From contig JAJZGM010000060.1 of assembly GCA_021828525.1 (NCBI GenBank), positions 1 to 7,096 on the forward strand: a stretch of DNA of 7,096 nucleotides. The letters run 5' to 3'. Positions 1 to 5,901 of this stretch are shown piece after piece. A program made the translations under genes and the position numbers. The stretch comes from Nitrospirota bacterium. GTDB lineage: Bacteria > Nitrospirota > Leptospirillia > Leptospirillales > Leptospirillaceae. The first letter of the stretch is position 1. Every line of letters begins with the position of its first letter. The notes below the pieces were generated by a model. That model did no database searches. It worked only from the letters and a program-made list of their open reading frames with translations, and was not told the DNA's origin.

Positions 1-541
1 CGTCTTCAATCCCGACTGGGTCTCGCGGGTGGATCTTCTCGCCGGGATCTCAAGGGGAATCAAAAAAGGGCTAGAAGTCCTGGGAGGGCTTGTGTTCCTG
101 GGTTTTGGCCTCTACTGGGCACGGGTGTCCCTTCTCCTCTGGTCTCATCTTTTTCCCGCAACCGCTCTCTCCGGGAGAAGAGAACCCTCTGGCCCGCGAA
201 GCCCCCTGTTCCAGAGGGAAAGTGAAGGCCAGGATCTTCCCGTTCCCGGGACTGAGGAAAAGGAGGGTGGACATTCTTCCGCATTTCTGCGCATACCCTT
301 TGCTGGAGTGTGGGGGGCCCTTGCAGCTTCAGTGGCGGTTTTCCTGGCATGGAGCCTCCGCGCCTTCCTTTACCCCGGACCAGAGAACCCCTTCATGGCT
401 GGAGCCATGGGGTCTCTCCCCCTGGCCAAGAATCTCTGGATTCTCTTTCCCGCCCTCTGCGCAGGGGTGGGGATCGTGGGCGGAATTCTCTACCTTCTTC
501 TTCCCTTTCCCGCCGGGAAAAGGGACCTTTTTCGACCGTGA
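1..541 (+). CDS. ftsX: FtsX-like cell-division permease protein, C-terminal part (5' end outside window)
   Basis: The reading frame is open from base 2 to the TGA at 539-541 (179 residues visible). A GTG at 29 is an internal valine rather than the start, because residues before it (FNPDWVSR) resemble the pre-membrane segment of FtsX. Three hydrophobic segments are visible, at about nt 80-142, 284-375 and 430-510. They match the last three membrane helices of the four-helix FtsX fold, and the AFLRIPF-GVWGAL stretch resembles the FtsX segment that enters the third helix. FtsX with the ATPase FtsE forms an inner-membrane complex that controls peptidoglycan hydrolysis at the septum. The next gene, an EnvC-like protein, overlaps its stop codon, which strongly supports the assignment. 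Oddly, the cytoplasmic loop between the first two visible helices is long, Pro/Gly/charged-rich, and lacks a recognisable E-I-x-x-M-R-L-V-G-A motif. A divergent related permease is the alternative. Confidence 0.68.
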   Translation, partial: VFNPDWVSRVDLLAGISRGIKKGLEVLGGLVFLGFGLYWARVSLLLWSHLFPATALSGRREPSGPRSPLFQRESEGQDLPVPGTEEKEGGHSSAFLRIPFAGVWGALAASVAVFLAWSLRAFLYPGPENPFMAGAMGSLPLAKNLWILFPALCAGVGIVGGILYLLLPFPAGKRDLFRP

Positions 542-1752
542 CGCGGAAATCCCTGACCGTCAACCCCCTTTTGATAAGAGGGCTTTCCTGGGCAGCGTCT
601 CTCTTTTTCCTGTTTCTCCTCCTCTCTCCTGATGACTGGCTGGCCAGGGACGAGGCCTTGGGGGCCTCCTCTCCCTCGATTCATGCCATCGAAAAAAAAC
701 TTGAAGCCCGGGAACGGGAGATGCGGGAGCTGAAATCCCGGCTCCAGAAGAACAAGGCGCGTCTGAGACGATACAAGGGAAGACGCCTGAAGTTGAAGGT
801 CAGGATCCTGAAACTCCGAGTTTCTCTGGAATCCTTTCATCTCCAGGTCGAGAGGCTCCAGATCAGGGAAATACAGGACCGCCAGGCCATCAAAAGCCTC
901 GACCGGGCCATGGCCCGTCTCGGGGTGGTCGTCAGTGCGGATCTTCGTCAGAAAGACTCCCTCGAGTCCCGCCTCCTTCTCCGGACAGCGGAAGTCTCCC
1001 TTTCCCGCCTTGACGGAACGGATATCCAGCCCGAGACCATCCTTCGTTCCAATATTCTTTCCGACCAGACACATCACCTCGAAACTCTTCTTCATGACTA
1101 CCGCAACAAGGAAGATCGCCTGAAGCTCAGCAGGGACCAGCTTAAGACCCTCCAGAATCATGAAAAGAGACTTCTGAAAAGTCGGGAAAAAGAGGAATCC
1201 CGCCTCAAGAAGAAAATGTCCGGAATAGAGCTGGAAATCACCCGGCTGAAACAAAAGGAAATGGACATTGCAAAGGACAATCGGTCCATTCTGAAGCGCC
1301 GACGCAAGCTGATGAACCTGATCGTCCGCCTTGAGCGAATGAGGCGTCTGAGCCATCGGCATGAAATCTTTTCACACCCTCCGGTCCCGGGGCATACAAT
1401 GTTCATGTGGCCGGTCCGGGGAAAAATCGTCGAGAAATACGGAACCTTTCACGATGGGATCGATATCGCTGCCCCGGTCGGTTCCCGCGTCCACGCGGCC
1501 TGGCGGGGCAAGGTTCTCTTTGCCCGCGCCTATTCAGGCTATGGTCGACTCGTCATCCTGGCCCATGGAGACCATCTCTATACGCTTTACGGGCATCTTG
1601 ACCATATTTTTGCGAGGGAGGGCCAGCCGGTTCCCGAAGGGGGAATCATCGGGACGGTCGGTCGCGGAGGGACCCGAGGGCAGTCAACCCTCTTTTTCGG
1701 GGTGACACGACGGGGAAAGCCCATGAGTCCTATGGGATTCCTTGCACGATGA
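538..1752 (+). CDS. envC: EnvC-like murein hydrolase activator: coiled coil plus degenerate LytM/M23 domain
   Basis: This 404-residue protein starts at GTG 538, inside the stop of the upstream gene (GTGA overlap), with a purine-rich AAAAGGGA just upstream. Longer in-frame starts would overlap the FtsX-like gene deeply and add no plausible domain. Residues 1-45 carry basic residues and a hydrophobic stretch (about 16-29), suggesting a signal peptide or membrane anchor. Residues about 47-275 are very rich in Glu, Lys, Arg and Leu in a coiled-coil pattern. Residues 288-404 are a LytM/M23 domain. The HxxxD motif is present (H305, D309), as is the LYGHL histidine (H353). The final HxH motif is replaced by T-L-F (384-386), so a zinc ligand and a catalytic histidine are missing. 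EnvC-family proteins are non-catalytic, bind the extracellular loop of FtsX and activate periplasmic amidases; context and motif loss both point to that role. A still-active endopeptidase is unlikely. Confidence 0.85.
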   Translation: MTRKSLTVNPLLIRGLSWAASLFFLFLLLSPDDWLARDEALGASSPSIHAIEKKLEAREREMRELKSRLQKNKARLRRYKGRRLKLKVRILKLRVSLESFHLQVERLQIREIQDRQAIKSLDRAMARLGVVVSADLRQKDSLESRLLLRTAEVSLSRLDGTDIQPETILRSNILSDQTHHLETLLHDYRNKEDRLKLSRDQLKTLQNHEKRLLKSREKEESRLKKKMSGIELEITRLKQKEMDIAKDNRSILKRRRKLMNLIVRLERMRRLSHRHEIFSHPPVPGHTMFMWPVRGKIVEKYGTFHDGIDIAAPVGSRVHAAWRGKVLFARAYSGYGRLVILAHGDHLYTLYGHLDHIFAREGQPVPEGGIIGTVGRGGTRGQSTLFFGVTRRGKPMSPMGFLAR

Positions 1753-1786
1753 GACCTTCCTCTCCTCCCGATGAGGGATGGCGTGG

Positions 1787-1815
1787 TTGTAAAGCCGGTC
1801 AATGCATGATATTCT
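1787..1815 (+). promoter_or_regulatory. Candidate sigma70-type promoter for ctpA with extended -10
   Basis: TTGTAA (1787-1792) and TATTCT (1810-1815) are separated by exactly 17 nt, and a TG lies one base before the -10 (TGATATTCT), the extended -10 arrangement. Transcription would start near 1822, giving a leader of roughly 86 nt before the chosen ctpA start. It lies in the 155-nt gap after the EnvC-like gene, where I see no convincing intrinsic terminator, so ctpA may be read both from here and from upstream. The assignment rests on sequence match only. Confidence 0.5.
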
Positions 1816-1895
1816 GAAATCACGATTTGTTGATGTTGTTCGGACTTTGAAGGAATCCCGGGCCCCGGCCAGGGGTGATCGGGAGTACCAAAATT

Positions 1896-1901
1896 AAAAG
1901 G
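1896..1901 (+). promoter_or_regulatory. Ribosome binding site deciding the ctpA start
   Basis: AAAAGG sits 6 nt before the ATG at 1908. It directly abuts another in-frame ATG at 1902, too close for that codon to be used well. This favours 1908 over 1902 and over the GTG at 1875. A third in-frame ATG at 1962 begins immediately before the hydrophobic segment but has only a weak upstream match. Confidence 0.5.
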
Positions 1902-1907
1902 ATGTCT

Positions 1908-3230
1908 ATGCGTTTTTCTGGATTTAAGAAGGGATCGGGACGATCGGGCTGGGCGTTGATCATGAAAACTGGGAACATCATTCTCTTGCTTGCTGTCGGC
2001 ATTTTGGTTGGTGGTGTGGGCCATGCCGTTCTGGCGGATGGGGGAACGGACAAAAGCCTCAAGATTTTCTCCATGGTCTATGCCTTGATCCAAAACGACT
2101 ACGTCGACAAGATCCCGGCCCAGCCGGTCCTTGACAGCGCAATCCGGGGAATGGTGGCCTCCCTGGATCCGCACTCTGAATATATGACCCCGCAGGAATA
2201 CCATGACCTCGAAATCAATACCCAGGGTCGTTTCGGAGGCGTCGGCATCAAGATCACCACGGAGGGGAACCATATTTTAGTCCAGGCCCCGATTGACGAC
2301 TCGCCGGCCTTCCGGGCGGGGATCAAGTCCGGAGACGAGATTACGCGGGTGAACGGGGTGAGCACGGCCTCTCTCGGTCTGGCAAAGGCTGTCCGGACAA
2401 TGAGGGGACGACCCGGAACCCATGTAGTCCTCACCATTTTCCGAAAAGGGGTGTTCAAGGCTCGGGATTTTGACCTGGTCCGCGAGGTTATCAAGATCCA
2501 TACGGTCAAATATCGCATGCTTAAAAACCATATCGGATATGTGCTTGTCAGGGAATTTTCTGAGAACACCGCGAGGGATCTTGACATAACTCTGAAGAAG
2601 CTCGACCGTCGTGGCATGAGGGCCCTTGTCATCGATCTTCGGAACAACCCTGGCGGCCTGCTGACAAGCGCTGTTGATGTCTCCTCCCTTTTTATTCCCG
2701 ACAACAAGGTGGTTGTGTCGATGAAGGGCCGCAGACAGGAGCGCGCTTTCCGCTCCCACGGGGGAGAAGATTTTCCCCGAGTCCCTGTCGTGATTCTGGT
2801 GAACACCGAAACGGCCTCGGCTGCAGAAATCGTATCGGGGGCCCTTCAGGACTATCATCGGGCCACGATCATCGGAACCCAGACCTTTGGCAAGGGGTCG
2901 GTTCAGACCATTCTTCCGCTTTTCGATGGATCAGCTCTCAGATTGACGACAGCCCGATATTTCACCCCATCGGGACGCTCCATCCAGGATTATGGCATTA
3001 CTCCGGATTTTATCGTAAAGGAGAAGATCCCCCATGGAGCCCGGCCCATATCCGTTCCTCGTGAGGTCGATCTGAAGCATCATTTTCTCAACCCTGACGG
3101 GAAAGAGCATCATGTGGTCATTCCCTCCGGGAACATCCAGAAACACCTTGTCTACCCCATTCCCTCCGGTAAGGCGGATACCCAGCTTTCCGCCGCGATC
3201 AGGATCCTTGAACGAAAGATTTCCGACTGA
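1908..3230 (+). CDS. ctpA: Carboxyl-terminal processing protease, S41 family, PDZ-containing
   Basis: This 440-residue protein is a Ser/Lys-dyad periplasmic protease that cleaves substrates near their C termini. Residues 24-42 are hydrophobic after a basic N-terminus, with a plausible signal cleavage after VLA (residue 43), so it is exported or membrane-tethered. Residues about 46-100 contain the helical N-terminal segment with the SLDPHSEYM motif typical of the CtpA group. A PDZ domain spans about 107-187 (GRFGGVGI, then SPAFRAGIKSGDEI). The S41 core has the conserved LRNNPGG motif, the nucleophile S304 in TASAAE, and the general-base K329 in FGKGSVQ, 25 residues apart as in characterised family members. 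Length is normal for the family and no key residue is missing. It lies directly after the EnvC-like gene, a neighbourhood seen in several Gram-negative groups. A role in turning over cell-wall hydrolases or their regulators is inferred from that. ATG 1962 remains a possible shorter start. Confidence 0.93.
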   Translation: MRFSGFKKGSGRSGWALIMKTGNIILLLAVGILVGGVGHAVLADGGTDKSLKIFSMVYALIQNDYVDKIPAQPVLDSAIRGMVASLDPHSEYMTPQEYHDLEINTQGRFGGVGIKITTEGNHILVQAPIDDSPAFRAGIKSGDEITRVNGVSTASLGLAKAVRTMRGRPGTHVVLTIFRKGVFKARDFDLVREVIKIHTVKYRMLKNHIGYVLVREFSENTARDLDITLKKLDRRGMRALVIDLRNNPGGLLTSAVDVSSLFIPDNKVVVSMKGRRQERAFRSHGGEDFPRVPVVILVNTETASAAEIVSGALQDYHRATIIGTQTFGKGSVQTILPLFDGSALRLTTARYFTPSGRSIQDYGITPDFIVKEKIPHGARPISVPREVDLKHHFLNPDGKEHHVVIPSGNIQKHLVYPIPSGKADTQLSAAIRILERKISD

Positions 3231-3253
3231 TGTTCGGGGGTCCCTGGTCCGGG

Positions 3254-3279
3254 CCGGATTTTTCCGCTGAAATCTCCGG
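3254..3279 (+). terminator. Weak hairpin downstream of ctpA, possible terminator
   Basis: CCGGATTT (3254-3261) can pair with AAAT-CT-CCGG (3270-3279) with a 2-nt bulge and an 8-nt loop. It is followed by a pyrimidine-rich stretch (TCTTTCTTCCC) rather than a true T tract. It lies 24 nt after the ctpA stop and ahead of the groES promoter, the right place for a terminator. The weak tail makes this tentative. Confidence 0.28.
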
Positions 3280-3315
3280 ATCTTTCTTCCCTTCCTCTCC
3301 GTGAATGGGGGGGTC

Positions 3316-3344
3316 TTGCCAACTCCCCGATCCTTTGATATCCT
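3316..3344 (+). promoter_or_regulatory. Sigma70-type promoter of groESL
   Basis: TTGCCA (3316-3321) and TATCCT (3339-3344) are separated by 17 nt. Transcription would begin near 3351, inside the left arm of the CIRCE operator that starts at 3346. This is the usual geometry for HrcA control: a vegetative promoter occluded by a repressor bound over the start site. Confidence 0.7.
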
Positions 3345-3345
3345 T

Positions 3346-3372
3346 TTATCACTCAGTAGGTGTGAGTGCTAA
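3346..3372 (+). promoter_or_regulatory. CIRCE operator (HrcA binding site)
   Basis: The left arm TTATCACTC (3346-3354), a 9-nt spacer and the right arm GAGTGCTAA (3364-3372) match the CIRCE consensus (TTAGCACTC, N9, GAGTGCTAA) with one mismatch, T for G at position 4 of the left arm. CIRCE is bound by the heat-shock repressor HrcA, whose activity depends on GroEL, so this operon probably controls its own level. The element lies 36 nt before the groES start and overlaps the predicted transcription start. hrcA is not in this window. Confidence 0.93.
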
Positions 3373-3398
3373 AACCTTGGGTCAACTTCAAGCAAAAT

Positions 3399-3403
3399 GG
3401 AGG
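3399..3403 (+). promoter_or_regulatory. Ribosome binding site deciding the groES start
   Basis: GGAGG lies 5 nt before the ATG at 3409. It overlaps the earlier in-frame ATG at 3397, which has no comparable site in front of it. Starting at 3409 gives MKFKPLKDR, which aligns with the normal GroES N terminus, so the four extra residues from 3397 are not likely to be made. Confidence 0.8.
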
Positions 3404-3408
3404 TATCT

Positions 3409-3672
3409 ATGAAATTTAAGCCTTTGAAGGATCGTGTTTTTGTCAGCTACGCCGAGGAGGTCGAAAAAACTCAGGGAGGACTCTACATCCCCGATGCGGC
3501 GAAGGAAAAGCCCCAGAAAGGCAAGGTTGAGGAAATCGGCGAGGATGTGAAGTCCCTCAAAAAGGGTGACACGATTCTTTTCGACAAATACTCCGGATCA
3601 AAGATCTCCATCGACGGAACTGATTTCCTTATTCTGAAGGAAGAAGATATTTTGGGAATCTTTGTTGCCTGA
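3409..3672 (+). CDS. groES: Co-chaperonin GroES (Cpn10), compact form
   Basis: This 87-residue protein forms the heptameric lid that closes the GroEL folding chamber in the cytoplasm. The N-terminal KPLKDRVFV strand, the mobile loop (about 16-33) and the C-terminal EEDILGI strand are all present. The hydrophobic tripeptide in the mobile loop that contacts GroEL, IVL in E. coli, is L-Y-I here (25-27). Between IGE (43-45) and KKGD (51-54) about nine residues are absent compared with E. coli GroES. That is the segment forming the roof beta-hairpin, so the lid likely has a wider central opening. Similar short forms occur in some other bacteria, such as Campylobacterota. It is first in a two-gene operon with groEL, 72 nt downstream, under the CIRCE-controlled promoter. 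Confidence 0.95.
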   Translation: MKFKPLKDRVFVSYAEEVEKTQGGLYIPDAAKEKPQKGKVEEIGEDVKSLKKGDTILFDKYSGSKISIDGTDFLILKEEDILGIFVA

Positions 3673-3731
3673 TGTTTAAGAAAAGTCAGAATTCAGCGGT
3701 TTGCCCGGTTTAACAAACAAAACGTTTTTTC

Positions 3732-3737
3732 AGGAGG
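3732..3737 (+). promoter_or_regulatory. Strong ribosome binding site of groEL
   Basis: A perfect AGGAGG lies 7 nt before the ATG at 3745, consistent with high GroEL output. The rest of the 72-nt groES-groEL spacer shows no terminator or promoter that I can support. Confidence 0.8.
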
Positions 3738-3744
3738 ACAAGAT

Positions 3745-5373
3745 ATGGCAAAACAGATGGTTTACAGTGAAGAGGCCCGGAATGCTGTGCTTCGCGGAGT
3801 GACAGCCCTGACTGACGCAGTGAAGGTGACCCTTGGGCCAAAGGGTAGAAATGCCGTCATCGACAAGAAATTCGGTACTCCGCCCATCACCAAGGATGGT
3901 GTGACGGTGGCCAAGGAAGTCGAGCTCAAGGATCCCTATGAAAATATGGGGGCTCAGCTGGTGAAGGAAGTGGCCTCCAAGACAAGCGACATTGCCGGGG
4001 ATGGAACGACCACGGCCACAGTCCTTGCCCATGCCATCTACCGCGAAGGGGTCAAAAATGTGACGGCCGGCGCCAATTCCATGGACATCAAACGTGGGAT
4101 CGACCTGGCTGTTGCTGCGGTGATCGAGGAACTCAAAAAGCTCAGCAAGCCTTGCCAGGACAAGAAAGAGATCGCCCAGATTGCCACCATATCCGCCAAC
4201 AATGACTCCGAGATCGGCCGACTCATCGCCGATGCCATGGACAAGGTCGGTAAGGATGGGGTGATCACGGTCGAAGAGGCAAAGAGCATGACGACCTCCC
4301 TTGATGTGGTGGAAGGGATGCAGTTTGACCGCGGGTATGTCTCTCCCTATTTCGTCACCGATCAGGAGCGCATGGAGGTTGTTCTCGACAATCCCTACAT
4401 CCTGATCCACGAAAAGAAGATCAGCAACATGAAGGACCTTCTCCCCATTCTCGAACAGATCGCCAAGATGGGACGCCCTCTTCTCATCATCGCCGAAGAG
4501 GTCGAAGGAGAAGCCCTGGCAACCCTGGTCGTCAACAAGCTTCGGGGGACCCTCAACGTGGCGGCTGTCAAGGCTCCCGGCTTTGGTGACCGGAGAAAGG
4601 CCATGCTCGAGGATATCGCCGTCCTTACGAATGGCACCATGATTGCCGAAGACTTGGGTCTCAAGCTTGAGAACGTGAAGCTGTCCGACCTCGGTCGTGC
4701 AAAGCGGGTCTCCATCGACAAGGACAATACGACGATTGTCGAGGGTGCCGGCGAACATGCCAAGATCCAGGCCCGGGTGAAGCAGATCAAGGCCCAGATC
4801 GAAGAGTCCACCTCCGACTATGACCGTGAAAAGCTTCAGGAGCGCCTTGCCAAGATTGTTGGCGGTGTGGCGGTGATCAATGTCGGAGCCGCAACTGAAA
4901 CCGAAATGAAGGAGAAGAAGGCCCGCGTGGAAGATGCCCTTCATGCGACAAAGGCCGCCGTCGAAGAGGGAATCGTCCCTGGCGGTGGTGTGGCCCTTCT
5001 CAGATCCTCGGCCGTCCTTGAGCACCTGAAGGCGGAAGGAGACCAGAAGATTGGCGTCAATATCATCAAGCGGGCGCTTGAAGAGCCGCTTCGCCAGATC
5101 TCCCACAATGCCGGTCTCGAAGGGTCCGTTGTTCTCCAGAGAGTCCGTCATGAAAAGGGATCCATGGGATTCGATGCGGCCTCGGAGACCTACGTTGACA
5201 TGATTCAGGCCGGGATCATCGATCCTACCAAGGTGACCCGTACTGCGCTCCAGAATGCGGCCTCTGTCTCCGGTCTGCTCCTGACCACGGAAGTCATGAT
5301 CTGTGAAATCCCAGAAAAGGAAGCCAAGGGACCTGCCATGCCTGGTGCCGGCGGAATGGGAGACATGTACTAG
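3745..5373 (+). CDS. groEL: Chaperonin GroEL (Hsp60)
   Basis: This 542-residue protein is the ATP-dependent double-ring chaperonin that encloses unfolded proteins together with GroES. It is full length and colinear with the family. The equatorial nucleotide-binding motifs are visible: VTLGPKGRN (28-36), D51 in ITKDGVTVAKE, and AGDGTTTATVLA with D86. The catalytic aspartate equivalent to E. coli D398 is D397 in VEDALHATKAAVEEG, followed by GGGVAL. The apical domain includes the FDRGYVSPYF and KAPGFGDRRKAML motifs. The C-terminal tail is short, ending GAGGMGDMY, with only one GGM unit rather than the longer repeat of enterobacteria. It is transcribed with groES and probably repressed by HrcA through the upstream CIRCE. 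A strong intrinsic terminator begins 14 nt after the stop. Nothing suggests it is a divergent second copy. Confidence 0.98.
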   Translation: MAKQMVYSEEARNAVLRGVTALTDAVKVTLGPKGRNAVIDKKFGTPPITKDGVTVAKEVELKDPYENMGAQLVKEVASKTSDIAGDGTTTATVLAHAIYREGVKNVTAGANSMDIKRGIDLAVAAVIEELKKLSKPCQDKKEIAQIATISANNDSEIGRLIADAMDKVGKDGVITVEEAKSMTTSLDVVEGMQFDRGYVSPYFVTDQERMEVVLDNPYILIHEKKISNMKDLLPILEQIAKMGRPLLIIAEEVEGEALATLVVNKLRGTLNVAAVKAPGFGDRRKAMLEDIAVLTNGTMIAEDLGLKLENVKLSDLGRAKRVSIDKDNTTIVEGAGEHAKIQARVKQIKAQIEESTSDYDREKLQERLAKIVGGVAVINVGAATETEMKEKKARVEDALHATKAAVEEGIVPGGGVALLRSSAVLEHLKAEGDQKIGVNIIKRALEEPLRQISHNAGLEGSVVLQRVRHEKGSMGFDAASETYVDMIQAGIIDPTKVTRTALQNAASVSGLLLTTEVMICEIPEKEAKGPAMPGAGGMGDMY

Positions 5374-5387
5374 GTTTTTTCGTTTTC

Positions 5388-5419
5388 GAAGGGGGGGATC
5401 TTTCCCCCCCTTTTTTTTT
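5388..5419 (+). terminator. Strong intrinsic terminator of groESL
   Basis: Seven G (5391-5397), a 6-nt loop ATCTTT and seven C (5404-5410) form a perfect stem, extendable by two A-T pairs, followed by nine T (5411-5419). It begins 14 nt after the groEL stop, ends the chaperonin operon and separates it from trxA. Confidence 0.93.
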
Positions 5420-5431
5420 GTCCGGAAAGGT

Positions 5432-5460
5432 TTCGCCGTCGATCCCGGATGATGTAAAAT
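5432..5460 (+). promoter_or_regulatory. Tentative promoter for trxA-recN
   Basis: A promoter is expected here because a strong terminator ends just upstream. TAAAAT (5455-5460) is a fair -10, and a weak -35-like TTCGCC (5432-5437) lies 17 nt before it. The leader would be about 100 nt. The remainder of the leader to 5548 shows only short palindromes (such as GAGATCTC at 5471) and no element I can name. Confidence 0.35.
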
Positions 5461-5548
5461 GAAGAGACATGGAGATCTCGTGGGCCTCTCTCTTGGGGGG
5501 CGGTTCCCGGTCCTGGAAAACAAAAGATTTGTGTCAAAACCTGATCCG

Positions 5549-5554
5549 AGGAGG
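5549..5554 (+). promoter_or_regulatory. Ribosome binding site deciding the trxA start
   Basis: AGGAGG lies 9 nt before the in-frame ATG at 5564. A closer ATG at 5556 is out of frame, and an in-frame ATG at 5459 would add 35 residues unlike any thioredoxin. Confidence 0.7.
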
Positions 5555-5563
5555 AATGAATCG

Positions 5564-5896
5564 ATGAGTGCAAATGTTGCGGAGGTATCTACGGCCGAAT
5601 GGGACAAGCGTGTCCTTGAGTCCAAGGGGGTGGTCATGGTCGACTTCTGGGCCCCCTGGTGTGGACCATGCCGCATGGTTGCGCCCGTGGTGGACGAGTT
5701 GGCGGAAGAGTACAAGGGGCGTGTGACCTTCATGAAGCTCAATACCGACGACAACCAGGATATTGCGGTCAGGTACCAGGTTATGGGAATTCCGACCTTG
5801 ATCTTCTTCAAGGACGGAAAGGTGGTGAGCAAGCTCGTCGGGGCCCAGAGCAAGAAGACCTTCAAGGAAAAGATCGAAGAGCTTCTGGCGGCCTGA
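5564..5896 (+). CDS. trxA: Thioredoxin 1
   Basis: This 110-residue cytoplasmic dithiol-disulfide oxidoreductase passes electrons from thioredoxin reductase to ribonucleotide reductase, peroxiredoxins and other targets. The sequence is canonical: buried D27 in VMVDFWAPW, the active site WCGPC with C33 and C36, PVVDELAEEY after it, and the cis-proline P77 in GIPTLIFF. The C-terminal GAQSKKTFKEKIEELL helix is typical. The start was chosen from the AGGAGG at 5549 and normal thioredoxin length. It follows the groESL terminator and ends 5 nt before the recN start, so these two are probably one transcript. No reductase gene is in the window. Confidence 0.97.
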   Translation: MSANVAEVSTAEWDKRVLESKGVVMVDFWAPWCGPCRMVAPVVDELAEEYKGRVTFMKLNTDDNQDIAVRYQVMGIPTLIFFKDGKVVSKLVGAQSKKTFKEKIEELLAA

Positions 5897-5901
5897 CAAG
5901 G

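Noticed and set aside
310..537. N-terminal extension of the EnvC-like protein from an in-frame ATG at 310
   Set aside because: It would overlap the FtsX-like gene by over 200 nt, the residues are arginine/proline-rich with no domain, and it would bury the signal-like segment that follows GTG 538.
90..632. A 180-codon + strand frame overlapping the FtsX-like gene, considered as evidence for a frameshift
   Set aside because: Although it contains a faintly FtsX-like stretch, the frame ending at 541 carries all three membrane helices and makes the clean GTGA overlap with the next gene.
490..1362. A 290-codon minus-strand open frame opposite the EnvC-like gene
   Set aside because: The + strand frame has a coherent signal segment, coiled coil and LytM domain, and the minus frame shows no domain or ribosome site I can support.
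1769..1781. Short hairpin TCCC/GGGA after the EnvC-like gene as a terminator
   Set aside because: The stem is only about four pairs and no T tract follows.
3719..3728. Palindrome AAAACGTTTT between groES and groEL as an operator
   Set aside because: It is a short A/T palindrome in a spacer, with no promoter nearby and no known regulator match; it could easily occur by chance.
5459..5563. Extended thioredoxin start at ATG 5459
   Set aside because: The added 35 residues are not thioredoxin-like and lack a signal peptide, and the strong AGGAGG at 5549 supports ATG 5564.
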